Below, one piece after another: positions 14,470 through 29,683 of a stretch of DNA of 64,000 nucleotides. The first letter of the stretch is position 1; each line of letters begins with the position of its first letter. The notes under the pieces are model-generated. The model was not told the DNA's origin. It saw nothing but the letters and a program-made list of their open reading frames with translations, and searched no databases. Made by a program: the position numbers and the translations under genes. Origin of the DNA: Clusia tigrina (taxonomy: Eukaryota; Arthropoda; Insecta; Diptera; Clusiidae); the NCBI GenBank assembly GCA_920105625.2, contig OV050030.1, positions 212,458,325 to 212,522,324 of the forward strand, written 5' to 3'.

Positions 14470-17180
14470 ACAATAAAGTACTCGAGCCTCTTATCAATTC
14501 AAGCTATCGCTCATAGCTATGCTACCCTTGAGTCCCAAATCAAAAACTGATAAAACTTCAAATGGCCCTAACTTCTATACGGTGCGTCCTATACCTATCA
14601 AAGTTTGCAACAATCAAATGCTTGTAACTTTTTACTGCAGCTTAAAAAATCTTGAAATTTTGTGACAATAAAGCACTCGAGCCTCTTATCAATTTAAGCT
14701 ATCGCTCATAGCTATGCTACGCTTGAGTCCCAAATCAAACACTTATAAAACTTCAAATGGCCCTAACTTCTATACGGTGCGTCCTACACCTATCAAATTT
14801 TGCAACAATAAAATGCTTGAAAATGTTTACTGGAGTGTCATAAAACCTTGAAATTTTGTGAAAATAAAGTACTCGAGCCGCTTGTCAATTTAAGCTATCA
14901 CTTATAGCTATGCTACCCTTGAGTCCCAAATCAAGCACTGATAGAACTTCAAATGGCCTTAACTTCTATACGGTGCCTCCTACACCTATCAAAGTTTGGA
15001 ACAATCAAATGCTTGTAACTTTTTACTGGAGCGTCATAAAACCCAGAAATTTTGTGACAATAAAGTACTCGAGCCTCTTGTCAATTTAAGCTTTCGCTCA
15101 TAGCTATGCTACCCTTAGTCCCAAATCAACCACTGCTAAAACTTCAAATGGACCTAACTTCTATACGGTGCGTCCTACACCTATCAAAGTTTGCAACAAT
15201 CAAATGCTTGTAACTTTTTACTGGAGCGTCATAAAATCTTGAAATTTTGTGACATTAAAGTACTCGCGCCTCTTGTCAATTTAAGCTATCACTCATAGCT
15301 ATGCTACCCTTGAGTCCCAAATCAAAGACTGATAAAACTTCAAAATACCCTAACTTCTATACGGTGCGATATATACCTATCAAAGTATGCAACATTCAAA
15401 TGCTTGTAACTTTTTACTGGAACGTCATAAAACCTTGAAATTTGGTGACAATAAAGTACTTGTGCCTCTTGTAAATTAAAGTTGTCGCTCATTGCTATGC
15501 TACCCTTGAGTCCCAAATCAAACACTGATAAGACAATGGCCCTAAATTCTGTACTTTGCGTCCTACAGTTATCAGAGTTTGCAACAATCAAATGCTTGTA
15601 ACTTTTTACTGGAGCGTCATAAAATCTTGAAATTTTGTGACAAAAAAGTACTCGAGCCTCTTATCCATTTAAGCTATCGCTCATAGCTATGCTACATTTG
15701 TGTGTCAAATCAAACACTGATGAAAATTCAAATGGCCCTAACTTCTATATGGTGCGTCCTACACCTATCAAAGTTTTCAATAATCAAATGCTTGTAACTT
15801 TTTACTGGAGCGTCATAAAACCTTGAAATTTGGTGACAATAAACTACTCGAGAGTCTTGTCAATTTAATCTGTCTCTCATAGCTATGCTACCCTTGAGTC
15901 CCAAATCAAACACTGATAAAACTTCAAATGGTCCTAACTTCTATACGGTGCGTCTTATTACTATCAAAGATTGTCACAATCAAATGCTTGTAACTTTTTA
16001 CTGGAGCGTCATAGAATCTTAAAATTTTCAACATTCAAATGCTTGTAACTTCTTACTGGAGAGTCATAAAGTCTTGAAATTTTGTGACAATAAAGTACTC
16101 GAGCCTCTTATCAATTTAAGCTATCGCTCATAGCTATGCTACCCTTGAGTCCCAAATCAAACACTGATAAAACTTCAAATGGCCCTAACTTCTATACGGT
16201 GCGTCCTACACCTATCAAAGTTTGCAACAATCAAATGCTTGAAAGTTTTTACTGGAGCGTCATAAAACCTTGAAATTTTGTGACAATAAAGTACTCGAGC
16301 CTCTTATCACTTTAAGCTATCGCTCAATAGCTATGCTACCCTGGAGTCCCAAATCAAACACTGATAAAATTTCAAATGGCCCTAACATCTATACGGTGCG
16401 TCCCACACCTATAAAAGTTTGCAACAATCAAATGCTTGTAACTTTTTACTTGTGCGTCATAAAACCTTGAAATTTTGTGACAATAAAGTACTCGAGCCTC
16501 TTGTCAATTTAAGCTATCGCTCATAGCTATGCTACCCTTGAGACCCATATCAAACACTGATAAAACTTCAAATGGCCCTAACTTCTATCCGGTGCGTCCT
16601 ATACCTATCAAAGTTTGCAACAATCAAATGCTTGTAAGTTTTTACTTTAGCGTCATAAAACCTTGAAATTTTGTAACAATAAAGTACACGAGCCTTTTAT
16701 CAATTTAAGCTATCGCTCATAGCTATGCTACCCTTGAGCCCCAAATCAAACACTGATACAATTCCAAATGGCCCTACCTTCTATACGGCGCGTCCCACAC
16801 CTATAAAAGTTTGCAACAATCAAATTCTGCAAGTTTTTACTTGTGCGTCATAAAACCTGTAAATTTTGTGACAATAAAGTACTCGAACCTCTTATCAATT
16901 TAAGCTATCGTTCATAGCTATGCTACCCTCGAGTCCCAAATCAAACACAGATAAAACTTCAAATGGCCTTCACTTATATACGGTGCGTTCTACACCAATC
17001 AAAGTTTGCAACAATCAAATGCTTGTAACTTTTTACTGGAGCGTCATAAAACCTTGAAATTTGGTGACAATAAAGTACTCGAGCCTCTTATCAATTCAAG
17101 CTATCGCTCATAGCTATGCTACCCTTCAGTCCCAAATCAAACACTGATAAAATTTCAAATGGCCCTAAATTCTATACGGT
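14470..17180 (+). repeat. 2.7-kb satellite block, copy 1 of 3
   Basis: This block is marked by GAGCCGCTTGTC (14875), the AATACCCTAAC variant, the AAGACAATGGCCC variant monomer and the 55-bp short unit at 16002. The same order recurs at 19611 (offset 5141, shorter) and 21424 (offset 6954). The copy starting at 21424 lacks ten bases near 24143 (CGTCCTATCAAAG) where this copy has CGTCCTATACC. Confidence 0.7.
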
Positions 17181-19610
17181 GCGTCCTATACCTATCAAAG
17201 TTTGCAACAATCAAATGCTTGTAACTTTTTACTAGAGCTTAATAAAATCTTGAAATTTTGAGACAATAAAGTACTCCAGCCTCTCGCCAATTTAACCTAT
17301 CGCTCATAGCTATGCTACGCTTGAGTCCCAAATCAAACACTTATAAAACTTCAAATGGCAATAACTTCTATACGGTGCGTCCTACACCTATCAAATTTTG
17401 CAACAATAAAATGCTTGAAAATGTTTACTGGAGTGTCATAAAACCTTGAAATTTTGTGAAAATAAAGTACTCGAGCCTCTTATCAATTTAAGGTATCGCT
17501 CATAGCTATGCTACCCTTAAGTCCCAAATCAAACACTGATAAAATTTCAAATGGCCCTAACTTCTATACGGTGCGTCCCACACCTATAAAAGTTTGCAAC
17601 AATCAAATTCTGCAAGTTTTTACTTGTGCGTCATAAAACCTGTAAATTTTGTGACAATAAAGTACTCGAACCTCCTATCAATTTAAGCTATCGCTCATAG
17701 CTATGCTACCCTCGAGTCACAAATCAAACACAGATAAAACTTCAAATGGCCTTCACTTCTATACGGTGCGTTCTACACCAATCAAAGTTTGCAACATTCA
17801 AATGCTTGTAACTTTTTACTGGAGCGTCATAAAATCTTGAAATTTTGTGACAATAAAGTACTCGAGCCTCTCGTCAATTTAACCTATCGCTCATAGCTAT
17901 GCTACCCTCGAGTCACAAATCAAACACAGATAAAACTTCAAATGGCCCTAACTTCTATACGGTGCGTCCTACACCTATCAAAGTTTGCAACAATAAAATG
18001 CTTGAAAATTTTTACTGAAGCGTCATAAAACCTTGAAATTTGGTGACAATAAAGTACTCGAGCCTCTTATCAATTCAAGCTATCGCTCATAGCTATGCTA
18101 CCCTTGAGTCCCAAATCAAAAACTGATAAAACTTCAAATGGCCCTAACTTCTATACGGTGCGTCCTATACCTATCAAAGTTTGCAACAATCAAATGCTTG
18201 TAACTTTTTACTGGAGCTTAAAAAATCTTGAAATTTTGTGACAATAAAGTACTCGAGCCTCTTGTCAATTTAAGCTATCGCTCATAGCTATGCTACCCTT
18301 GAGACCCATATCAAACACTGATAAAACTTCAAATGGCCCTAACTTCTATCCGGTGCGTCCTATACCTATCAAAGTTTGCAACAATCAAATGCTTGTAAGT
18401 TTTTACTTTAGCGTCATAAAACCTTGAAATTTTGTAACAATAAAGTACACGAGCCTTTTATCAATTTAAGCTATCGCTCATAGCTATGCTACCCTTGAGC
18501 CCCAAATCAAACACTGATACAATTCCAAATGGCCCTACCTTCTATACGGCGCGTCCCACACCTATAAAAGTTTGCAACAATCAAATTCTGCAAGTTTTTA
18601 CTTGTGCGTCATAAAACCTGTAAATTTTGTGACAATAAAGTACTCGAACCTCTTATCAATTTAAGCTATCGTTCATAGCTATGCTACCCTCGAGTCCCAA
18701 ATCAAACACAGATAAAACTTCAAATGGCCTTCACTTCTATACGGTGCGTTCTACACCAATCAAAGTTTGCAACAATCAAATGCTTGTAACTTTTTACTGG
18801 AGCGTCATAAAACCTTGAAATTTGGTGACAATAAAGTACTCGAGCCTCTTATCAATTCAAGCTATCGCTCATAGCTATGCTACCCTTCAGTCCCAAATCA
18901 AACACTGATAAAATTTCAAATGGCCCTAAATTCAATACGGTGCGTCCTATACCTATCAAAGTTTGCAACAATCAAATGCTTGTAACTTTTTACTAGAGCT
19001 TAATAAAATCTTGAAATTTTGAGACAATAAAGTACTCGAGCCTCTCGCCAATTTAACCTATCGCTCATAGCTAAGCTACCTTTGAGTCCCAAATCAAACA
19101 CTGATAAAACTTCAAATGGCCTTCACTTCTATACGGTGCGTTCTACACCAATCAAAGTTTGCAACAATCAAATGCTTGTAACTTTTTACTGGAGCGTCAT
19201 AAAACCTTGAAATTTGGTGACAATAAAGTACTCGAGCCTCTTATCAATTCAAGCTATCGCTCATAGCTATGCTACCCTTGAGTCCCAAATCAAGCACTGA
19301 TAGAACTTCAAATGGCCTTAACTTCTATACGGTGCCTCCTACACATATCAAAGTTTGGAACAATCAAATGCTTGTAACTTTTTACTGGAGCGTCATAAAA
19401 CCCAGAAATTTTGTGACAATAAAGTACTCGAGCCTCTTGTCAATTTAAGCTTTCGCTCATAGCTATGCTACCCTTAGTCCCAAATCAACCACTGCTAAAA
19501 CTTCAAATGGACCTAACTTCTATACTGTGCGTCCTACACCTATCAAAGTTTGCAACAATCAAATGCTTGTAACTTTTTACTGGAGCGTCATAAAACCCAG
19601 AAATTTTGTG

Positions 19611-21423
19611 ACAATAAAGTACTCGAGCCTCTTATCAATTCAAGCTATCGCTCATAGCTATGCTACCCTTGAGTCCCAAATCAAAAACTGATAAAACTTC
19701 AAATGGCCCTAACTTCTATACGGTGCGTCCTATACCTATCAAAGTTTGCAACAATCAAATGCTTGTAACTTTTTACTGGAGCTTAAAAAATCTTGAAATT
19801 TTGTGACAATAAAGCACTCGAGCCTCTTATCAATTTAAGCTATCGCTCATAGCTATGCTACGCTTGAGTCCCAAATCAAACACTTATAAAACTTCAAATG
19901 GCCCTAACTTCTATACGGTGCGTCCTACACCTATCAAATTTTGCAACAATAAAATGCTTGAAAATGTTTACTGGAGTGTCATAAAACCTTGAAATTTTGT
20001 GAAAATAAAGTACTCGAGCCGCTTGTCAATTTAAGCTATCACTTATAGCTATGCTACCCTTGAGTCCCAAATCAAGCACTGATACAACTTCAAATGGCCT
20101 TAACTTCTATACGGTGCCTCCTACACCTATCAAAGTTTGGAACAATCAAATGCTTGTAACTTTTTACTGGAGCGTCATAAAACCCAGAAATTTTGTGACA
20201 ATAAAGTACTCGAGCCTCTTGTCAATTTAAGCTTTCGCTCATAGCTATGCTACCCTTAGTCCCAAATCAACCACTGCTAAAACTTCAAATGGACCTAACT
20301 TCTATACGGTGCGTCCTACACCTATCAAAGTTTGCAACAATCAAATGCTTGTAACTTTTTACTGGAGCGTCATAAAATCTTGAAATTTTGTGACATTAAA
20401 GTACTCGCGCCTCTTGTCAATTTAAGCTATCACTCATAGCTATGCTACCCTTGAGTCCCAAATCAAAGACTGATAAAACTTCAAAATACCCTAACTTCTA
20501 TACGGTGCGATATATACCTATCAAAGTATGCAACATTCAAATGCTTGTAACTTTTTACTGGAACGTCATAAAACCTTGAAATTTGGTGACAATAAAGTAC
20601 TTGTGCCTCTTGTAAATTAAAGTTGTCGCTCATTGCTATGCTACCCTTGAGTCCCAAATCAAACACTGATAAGACAATGGCCCTAAATTCTGTACTTTAC
20701 GTCCTACAGTTATCAGAGTTTGCAACAATCAAATGCTTGTAACTTTTTACTGGAGCGTCATAAAATCTTGAAATTTTGTGACAAAAAAGTACTCGAGCCT
20801 CTTATCCATTTAAGCTATCGCTCATAGCTATGCTACATTTGTGTGTCAAATCAAACACTGATGAAAATTCAAATGGCCCTAACTTCTATATGGTGCGTCC
20901 TACACCTATCAAAGTTTTCAATAATCAAATACTTGTAACTTTTTACTGGAGCGTCATAAAACCTTGAAATTTGGTGACAATAAACTACTCGAGAGTCTTG
21001 TCAATTTAATCTGTCTCTCATAGCTATGCTACCCTTGAGTCCCAAATCAAACACTGATAAAACTTCAAATGGTCCTAACTTCTATACGGTGCGTCTTATT
21101 ACTATCAAAGATTGTCACAATCAAATGCTTGTAACTTTTTACTGGAGCGTCATAGAATCTTAAAATTTTCAACATTCAAATGCTTGTAACTTCTTACTGG
21201 AGAGTCATAAAGTCTTGAAATTTTGTGAAAATAAAGTACTCGAGCCTCTTATCAATTTAAGCTATCGCTCATAGCTATGCTACCCTTGAGTCCCAAATCA
21301 AACACTGATAAAACTTCAAATGGCCCTAACTTCTATACGGTGCGTCCTACACCTATCAAAGTTTGCAACAATCAAATGCTTGAAAGTTTTTACTGGAGCG
21401 TCATAAAACATTGAAATTTTGTG
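19611..21423 (+). repeat. 1.8-kb satellite block, copy 2 of 3
   Basis: This matches the first 1.8 kb of the block at 14470 (offset 5141) and is followed directly by copy 3 at 21424, so copies 2 and 3 are adjacent. The two 55-bp short units at 21143 and 22956, 1813 bp apart, mark the tandem arrangement. Confidence 0.7.
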
Positions 21424-24135
21424 ACAATAAAGTACTCGAGCCTCTTATCAATTCAAGCTATCGCTCATAGCTATGCTACCCTTGAGTCCCAAATCAAAAA
21501 CTGATAAAACTTCAAATGGCCCTAACTTCTATACGGTGCGTCCTATACCTATCAAAGTTTGCAACAATCAAATGCTTGTAACTTTTTACTGGAGCTTAAA
21601 AAATCTTGAAATTTTGTGACAATAAAGCACTCGAGCCTCTTATCAATTTAAGCTATCGCTCATAGCTATGCTACGCTTGAGTCCCAAATCAAACACTTAT
21701 AAAACTTCAAATGGCCCTAACTTCTATACGGTGCGTCCTACACCTATCAAATTTTGCAACAATAAAATGCTTGAAAATGTTTACTGGAGTGTCATAAAAC
21801 CTTGAAATTTTGTGAAAATAAAGTACTCGAGCCGCTTGTCAATTTAAGCTATCACTTATAGCTATGCTACCCTTGAGTCCCAAATCAAGCACTGATAGAA
21901 CTTCAAATGGCCTTAACTTCTATACGGTGCCTCCTACACCTATCAAAGTTTGGAACAATCAAATGCTTGTAACTTTTTACTGGAGCGTCATAAAACCCAG
22001 AAATTTTGTGACAATAAAGTACTCGAGCCTCTTGTCAATTTAAGCTTTCGCTCATAGCTATGCTACCCTTAGTCCCAAATCAACCACTGCTAAAACTTCA
22101 AATGGACCTAACTTCTATACGGTGCGTCCTACACCTATCAAAGTTTGCAACAATCAAATGCTTGTAACTTTTTACTGGAGCGTCATAAAATCTTGAAATT
22201 TTGTGACATTAAAGTACTCGCGCCTCTTGTCAATTTAAGCTATCACTCATAGCTATGCTACCCTTGAGTCCCAAATCAAAGACTGATAAAACTTCAAAAT
22301 ACCCTAACTTCTATACGGTGCGATATACACCTATCAAAGTATGCAACATTCAAATGCTTGTAACTTTTTACTGGAACGTCATAAAACCTTGAAATTTGGT
22401 GACAATAAAGTACTTGTGCCTCTTGTAAATTAAAGTTGTCGCTCATTGCTATGCTACCCTTGAGTCCCAAATCAAACACTGATAAGACAATGGCCCTAAA
22501 TTCTGTACTTTGCGTCCTACAGTTATCAGAGTTTGCAACAATCAAATGCTTGTAACTTTTTACTGGAGCGTCATAAAATCTTGAAATTTTGTGACAAAAA
22601 AGTACTCGAGCCTCTTATCCATTTAAGCTATCGCTCATAGCTATGCTACATTTGTGTGTCAAATCAAACACTGATGAAAATTCAAATGGCCCTAACTTCT
22701 ATATGGTGCGTCCTACACCTATCAAAGTTTTCAATAATCAAATGCTTGTAACTTTTTACTGGAGCGTCATAAAACCTTGAAATTTGGTGACAATAAACTA
22801 CTCGAGAGTCTTGTCAATTTAATCTGTCTCTCATAGCTATGCTACCCTTGAGTCCCAAATCAAACACTGATAAAACTTCAAATGGTCCTAACTTCTATAC
22901 GGTGCGTCTTATTACTATCAAAGATTGTCACAATCAAATGCTTGTAACTTTTTACTGGAGCGTCATAGAATCTTAAAATTTTCAACATTCAAATGCTTGT
23001 AACTTCTTACTGGAGAGTCATAAAGTCTTGAAATTTTGTGACAATAAAGTACTCGAGCCTCTTATCAATTTAAGCTATCGCTCATAGCTATGCTACCCTT
23101 GAGTCCCAAATCAAACACTGATAAAACTTCAAATGGCCCTAACTTCTATACGGTGCGTCCTACACCTATCAAAGTTTGCAACAATCAAATGCTTGAAAGT
23201 TTTTACTGGAGCGTCATAAAACCTTGAAATTTTGTGACAATAAAGTACTCGAGCCTCTTATCACTTTAAGCTATCGCTCAATAGCTATGCTACCCTGGAG
23301 TCCCAAATCAAACACTGATAAAATTTCAAATGGCCCTAACATCTATACGGTGCGTCCCACACCTATAAAAGTTTGCAACAATCAAATGCTTGTAACTTTT
23401 TACTTGTGCGTCATAAAACCTTGAAATTTTGTGACAATAAAGTACTCGAGCCTCTTGTCAATTTAAGCTATCGCTCATAGCTATGCTACCCTTGAGACCC
23501 ATATCAAACACTGATAAAACTTCAAATGGCCCTAACTTCTATCCGGTGCGTCCTATACCTATCAAAGTTTGCAACAATCAAATGCTTGTAAGTTTTTTAC
23601 TTTAGCGTCATAAAACCTTGAAATTTTGTAACAATAAAGTACACGAGCCTTTTATCAATTTAAGCTATCGCTCATAGCTATGCTACCCTTGAGCCCCAAA
23701 TCAAACACTGATACAATTCCAAATGGCCCTACCTTCTATACGGCGCGTCCCACACCTATAAAAGTTTGCAACAATCAAATTCTGCAAGTTTTTACTTGTG
23801 CGTCATAAAACCTGTAAATTTTGTGACAATAAAGTACTCGAACCTCTTATCAATTTAAGCTATCGTTCATAGCTATGCTACCCTCGAGTCCCAAATCAAA
23901 CACAGATAAAACTTCAAATGGCCTTCACTTCTATACGGTGCGTTCTACACCAATCAAAGTTTGCAACAATCAAATGCTTGTAACTTTTTACTGGAGCGTC
24001 ATAAAACCTTGAAATTTGGTGACAATAAAGTACTCGAGCCTCTTATCAATTCAAGCTATCGCTCATAGCTATGCTACCCTTCAGTCCCAAATCAAACACT
24101 GATAAAATTTCAAATGGCCCTAAATTCTATACGGT
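21424..24135 (+). repeat. 2.7-kb satellite block, copy 3 of 3
   Basis: This matches 14470-17180 at an offset of 6954 with few differences, for example GATATACACC near 22322 against GATATATACC in copy 1. It joins copy 2 without a gap. Confidence 0.7.
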
Positions 24136-26506
24136 GCGTCCTATCAAAGTTTGCAACAATCAAATGCTTGTAACTTTTTACTAGAGCTTAATAAAATCTT
24201 GAAATTTTGAGACAATAAAGTACTCGAGCCTCTCGCCAATTTAACCTATCGCTCATAGCTAAGCTACCTTTGAGTCCCAAATCAAACACTGATAAAAATT
24301 CAAATGGCGCAAACTTCTATACGGTGCGTCCTATAGCTATCATAGTTTGCAACAATCAAATGCTTGTAACTTTTTACTGGAGCGTCATAAAACCTTGAAA
24401 TTTGGTGACAATAAAGTACTCGAGCCTCTTATCAAATCAAGCTATCGCTCATAGCTATGCTATCCTTGAGTCCCAAATCAAACACTGATAAAACTTCAAA
24501 TGGCCCTAACTTATATATGGTGGATCCTACACCTATCAAAGTTTGCAACAATCAATTGCTTGCAACTTTTTACGGGAGCGTCATAAAACCTTGAAATATT
24601 GTGACAATAAAGTACTCGAGCCTCTTATCAATTTAAGCTATCGCTCATAGCTATGCTGCCCTTGAGTCCCAAATCAAACACTGATAAAACTTCAAATGGC
24701 CCTAACTTCTATATGGTGCGTCTTACACCTATCAAAGTTTGCAATAATCAAATGCTTGTAACTTTTTACTGGAGCGTCATAAAACCTTGAAATTTGGTGA
24801 CAATAACGTACTCGAGAGTCTTGTCAATTTAATCTATCTTTCATAGCTATGCTACCCTTGAGTCCCAAATCAAACACTGATAAAACTTCAAATGGCCCTA
24901 ACTTCTATACGGTGCGTCCTACAGCTATCAAAGTTTGCAACAATCAAATGCTTGAAAGTTTTTACTGGAGCGTCATAAAACCTTGAAATTTTGTGACAAT
25001 AAAGTACTCGAGCCTCTTATCAGTTTAAGCTATCGCTCAATAGCTATGCTACCCTAGAGTCCCAAATCAATCACTGATAAAACTTCAAATGGCCATAATT
25101 TCTATAAGGTGCGTCATACACCTATCAAAATTTGCAACAATCAAATGCTTGTAACTTTTTACTGGAGCTTAATAAAATCTTGAAATTTTGTGACAATAAA
25201 GTACTCGAGCCTCTTGTCAATTTAAGCTATCTCTCATAGCTATGCTACCCTTGACTCTCGAATCAAACACTGATAAAACTTCAAATGGCCCTTACTTCTA
25301 TACGGTGCGTCCCACACCTATCAAAGTTTGCAACAATCAAATGCTTGCAAGTTTTTACTGGAGCGTCAGAAAACTTGAAATTTTGTGAAAATAAAGTAAT
25401 CGAGCTTCTTATCAATTTAAGCTATCGCTCATAGCTATGCTACCCTTAAGTCCCAAATCAAACACTGATAATATTTCAAATGGCCCTAACTTCTATACGG
25501 TGCGTCCTACACCTATAAAAGTTTGCAACAATCAATTGCTTGCAAGTTTTCACTGGAGCTTAATAAAATCTTGAAATTTTGTGACAAAAAGTACTCGAGT
25601 CTCTTGTCAAGTTAAGCTATTTCTCATAGCTAAGCTACCCTTGAGTCCCAAATCAAACACTGATAAAACTTCAAATGGCCCTAACTTCTATACGGGGCGT
25701 CCTATACCTATCAAAGTTTGCAACAATCAAAGCTTGTAACTTTTTACATGAGTTTAATAAAATCTGGAAATTTTGTGACAATAAAGCACTCGAGCCTCTT
25801 ATCAATTTAAGCTATTGCTCATAGCTATGCTACCCTTGAGTCCCAAATCAAATATTGATAAAACTTCAAATGGCCCTAACTTCTATACGGTGCGTCCTAC
25901 ATCTATCAAAGTTTGCAACAATAAAATGCTTGAAAATTTTTACTGGAGCGTCATAAAACCTTGAAATTTGGTGACAATAAAGTACTCGAGCCTCTTATCA
26001 ATTCAAGCTATCGCTCATAGCTATGCTAACCTTGAGTCCCAAATCAAACACTGATAAAACTTCAAATGGCCCTAACTTCTATACGGTGCGTCCTATACCT
26101 ATCAAAGTTTGCAACAATCAAATGCTTGTAACTTTTTACTGGAGCTTAAAAAATCTTGAAATTTTGTGACAATAAAGCACTCGAGCCTCTTATCAATTTA
26201 AGCTATCGCTCATAGCTATGCTACGCTTGAGTCCAAAATCAAACACTGATAAAACTTCAAATGGCCCTAACTTCTATACGGTGCGTCCTACACCTATCAA
26301 AGTTTGCAACAATAAAATGCTTGAAAATGTTTACTGGAGTGTCATAAAACTTTGAAATTTGGTGACAATAAAGTACTCGAGCCTCTTATCAATTCAAGCT
26401 ATCGCTCATAGCTATGCTATCCTTGAGTCCCAAATCAAACACTGATAAAACTTTAAATGGCCCTAACTTATATATGGTGGATCCTACACCTATCAAAGTT
26501 TGCAAT

Positions 26507-28100
26507 AATCAAATGCTTGTAACTTTTTACTGGAGCTTAATAAAATTTTGAAATTTTTTGACAATAAAGTACTCGAGCCTCTTGTCAATTTAATCTATCT
26601 CTCATAGCTATGCTACCCTTGAGTCCCAAATCAAACAATGATAAAACTTCAACTGGCCCTAACTTCTATATGGTGCATCCTACACCTATCAAACTTTTCA
26701 ACAATCAAATGCTTGTAACTTCTTACTGGAGAGTCTTAAAATCTTGAAATTTTGTGACAAAAAAGTACTCGAGCCTCTTATCAATTCAAGCAGTCGCTCA
26801 TAGCTATGCTACCCTTGAGCCCCCAATCAAACACTGATAAAACTTCAAATGGCTCTAACTCTTATACGGGGCGTCCTATACCTATCAAAGTTTGCAACAA
26901 TAAAATGCTTGTAACTTTTTACTTGAGCTTAATAAAATCTGGAAATTTTGTGACAATAAAGCACTCGAGCCTCTTATCAATTTAAGCTATTGCTCATAGA
27001 TATGCTACCCTTGAGTCCCAAATCAAATACTGATAAAACTTCAAATGGCCCTAACTTATATACGGTGCGTCCTACACCTATCAAACTTTGCAACAATAAA
27101 ATGCTTGAACATTTTTACTGGAGCGTCATAAAACCTTGAAATTTGGTGACAATAAAGTACTCGAGCCTCTTATCAATTCAAGCTGTCGCTCATAGCTATG
27201 CTACCCTTGACTCCCAAATCAAACACTGATAAAACTTCAAATGGCCCTAACTTCTATACGGTGCGTCCTATACCTATCAAAGTTTGCAACAATCAAATGC
27301 TTGTAACTTTTTACTGGAGCTTAATAAAACCTTGAAATTTGGTGACAAAAAAGTACTCGAGCCTCTTATCAATTCAAGCCGTCGCTCATAGCTATGCTAC
27401 CCTTGAGCCCCAAATCAAACACTGATAAAACTTCAAATGGCTCTAACTTTTATACGGGGCGTCCTATATCTATCAAAGTTTGCAACAATCAAATGCTTGT
27501 AACTTTTTACTTGAGCTTAATAAAATCTGGAAATTTTGGGACAATAAAGCACTCGAGCCTCTTATCAATTTAAGCTATTGCTCATAGCTATGCTACCCTT
27601 GAGTCCCAAATCAAATACTGATAAAACTTCAAATGGCCCTAACTTCTATACGGTGCGTCCTACACCTATCAAAGTTTGCAACAATAAAATGCTTGAAAAT
27701 TTTTACTGGAGCGTCATAAAACCTTGAAATTTGGTGACAATAAAGTACTCTAGCCTCTTATCAATTCAAGCTGTATATCATAGCTATGCTACCCTTGAGT
27801 CCCAAATCAAACACTGATAAAACTTCAAATGGCCCTAACTTCTATACGGTGCGTCCTATACCTATCAAAGTTTGCAACAATCAAATGCTTGTAACATTTT
27901 ACTGGAGCTTAAAAAATCTTGAAATTTTGTGACAATAAAGCACTCGAGCCTCTTATCAATTTAAGCTATCGCTCATAGCTATGCTACGCTTGAGTCCCAA
28001 ATCAAACACTGATAAAACTTCAAATAGCCCTAACTTCTATACGGTGCGTCCTACACCTATCAAAGTTTGCAACAATAAAACGCTTGAAAATTTTTACTGG
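26507..28100 (+). repeat. Satellite block, domain 2, copy 1
   Basis: Shared markers with 29684-31280 are the TTTTTTGACAATAAAG unit, CAATGATAAAACTTCAACTGG (26637 and 29815) and CTGTATATCATAGC (27771 and 30948), all at an offset of 3177. Confidence 0.65.
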
Positions 28101-29683
28101 AGCGTCATAAAACTTTGAAATTTGGTGACAATAAAGTACTCTAGCCTCTTATCAATTCAAGCTGTATCTCATAGCTATGCTACCCTTGAGTCCCAAATCA
28201 AACACTGATAAAACTTCAAATGGTCCTAACTTCTATACCGTGCGTTCTACACCTATCAAAGTTTGCAAAAATCAAATGTTTGTAACTTTTTACTGGAGCG
28301 TCATAAAACCTTGACATTTGGTGACAATAAAGTACTCGAGCCTCTTATCAATTCAAGCTATCGCTCATAGCTATGCTACCCTTGAGCACCAAACTAAACA
28401 CTGATAAAACTTCAAATGGCCCTAACTTCTATATGGTGCTTCCTACACCTATCAAAGTTTGCAAAAACAAATGCTTGCAAGTTTTTACTGGAGCGTCATA
28501 AAACCTTGAAATTTTGTGAAAATAAAGTACTCGAGCCTCTTATCAATTTAAGCTATCGCTCATAGCTATGCTACCGTTGAGTCCCAAATCAAACACGTAT
28601 AAAACTTCAAATGGCCCTAACTTCTATACGGTGCGATCTATACCTATCAAAGTATGCAACATTCAAATGCTTGTAACTTTTTACTGGAGCGTCATAAAAT
28701 CTTGAAATTTTGTGACATTAAAGTACTCGAGCCTCTTATCAATTTAAGCTATAGCTCATAGCTATGCTACCCTTGAGTCCCAAATCAAACACTGCTAAAC
28801 CTTCAAATGGCCCTACCTTCTATATGGTGCGTCCTATACCTATCAAAGTTTGCAACAATCAAATACTTGCAGCTTTTTACTGGAGCATAATAAAATCTTG
28901 AAATTTTGTGACAATAAAGTACTCGAGCCTCTTGTCAATTTAGGCTATCACTCATAGCTATGCTACCCTTGAGTCCCAAATCAAAGACTGATAAAATTTC
29001 AAAATGCCCTAACTTCTATACGGTGCGAAATATACCTATCAAAGTATGCACCATTCAAATGTTTGTAACTTTTTACTGGAACGTCATAAAATCTTGAAAT
29101 TTGGTGACAATAAAGTACACGTGCCTCTTGTCAATTAAAGTTGTCGCTCATTGCTATGCTACCCTTGAGTCCCAAATCAAACACTGATAAGACAATGGCC
29201 CTAAATTCTGTACTTTGCGTCCTACACTTATCAGAGTTTGCAACAATCAAATGCTTGTAACTTTTTACTGGAGCGTCATAAAATCTTGAAATTTTGTGAC
29301 AAAAAAGTACTCGAGCCTCTTATCAATTTAAGCTATCGCTCAAAGCTATGCTACATTTGTGTCTCAAATCAATCACTGATGAAAATTCAAATGGCCCTAA
29401 CTTCTATACGGTGCGTCCTATACCTATCAAAGATTGCAACAATCAAATGCTTGTAACTTTTTACTGGAGCGTCATAGAATCTTAAAATTTTCAACATTCA
29501 AATGCTTGTAACTTCTTACTGGAGAGTCATAAAATCTTGAAATTTTGTGACAATAAAGTACTCGAGCCTCATATCAATTTAAGCTATCGCTATGCTACCC
29601 TTGAGTCCAAATCAAACACTGATAAAACTTCAAATGGCCCTAACTTCTATATGGTGCGTCCTACACCTATCAAAGTTTGCAAT

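Larger units (their letters stand above)
1..24300 (+). repeat. Satellite domain 1: mixed monomers with large nested duplications
   Basis: Monomers here differ by many diagnostic substitutions, such as TACTTGTGCGTC, GATATATACC, GAGACCCATATC and CTGTATATGG-like variants. Identical orders of variants recur at fixed offsets: 1-1200 at 8708-9907 (offset 8707); about 2420-6025 at 9767-13375 (7346-7347); about 6430-8650 at 13975-16195 (7544); and about 14470-17180 at 21424-24135 (6954). A single-base indel accounts for the one-base change of offset inside the second pair. The domain limits are approximate and set by the change of variant content. Confidence 0.75.
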
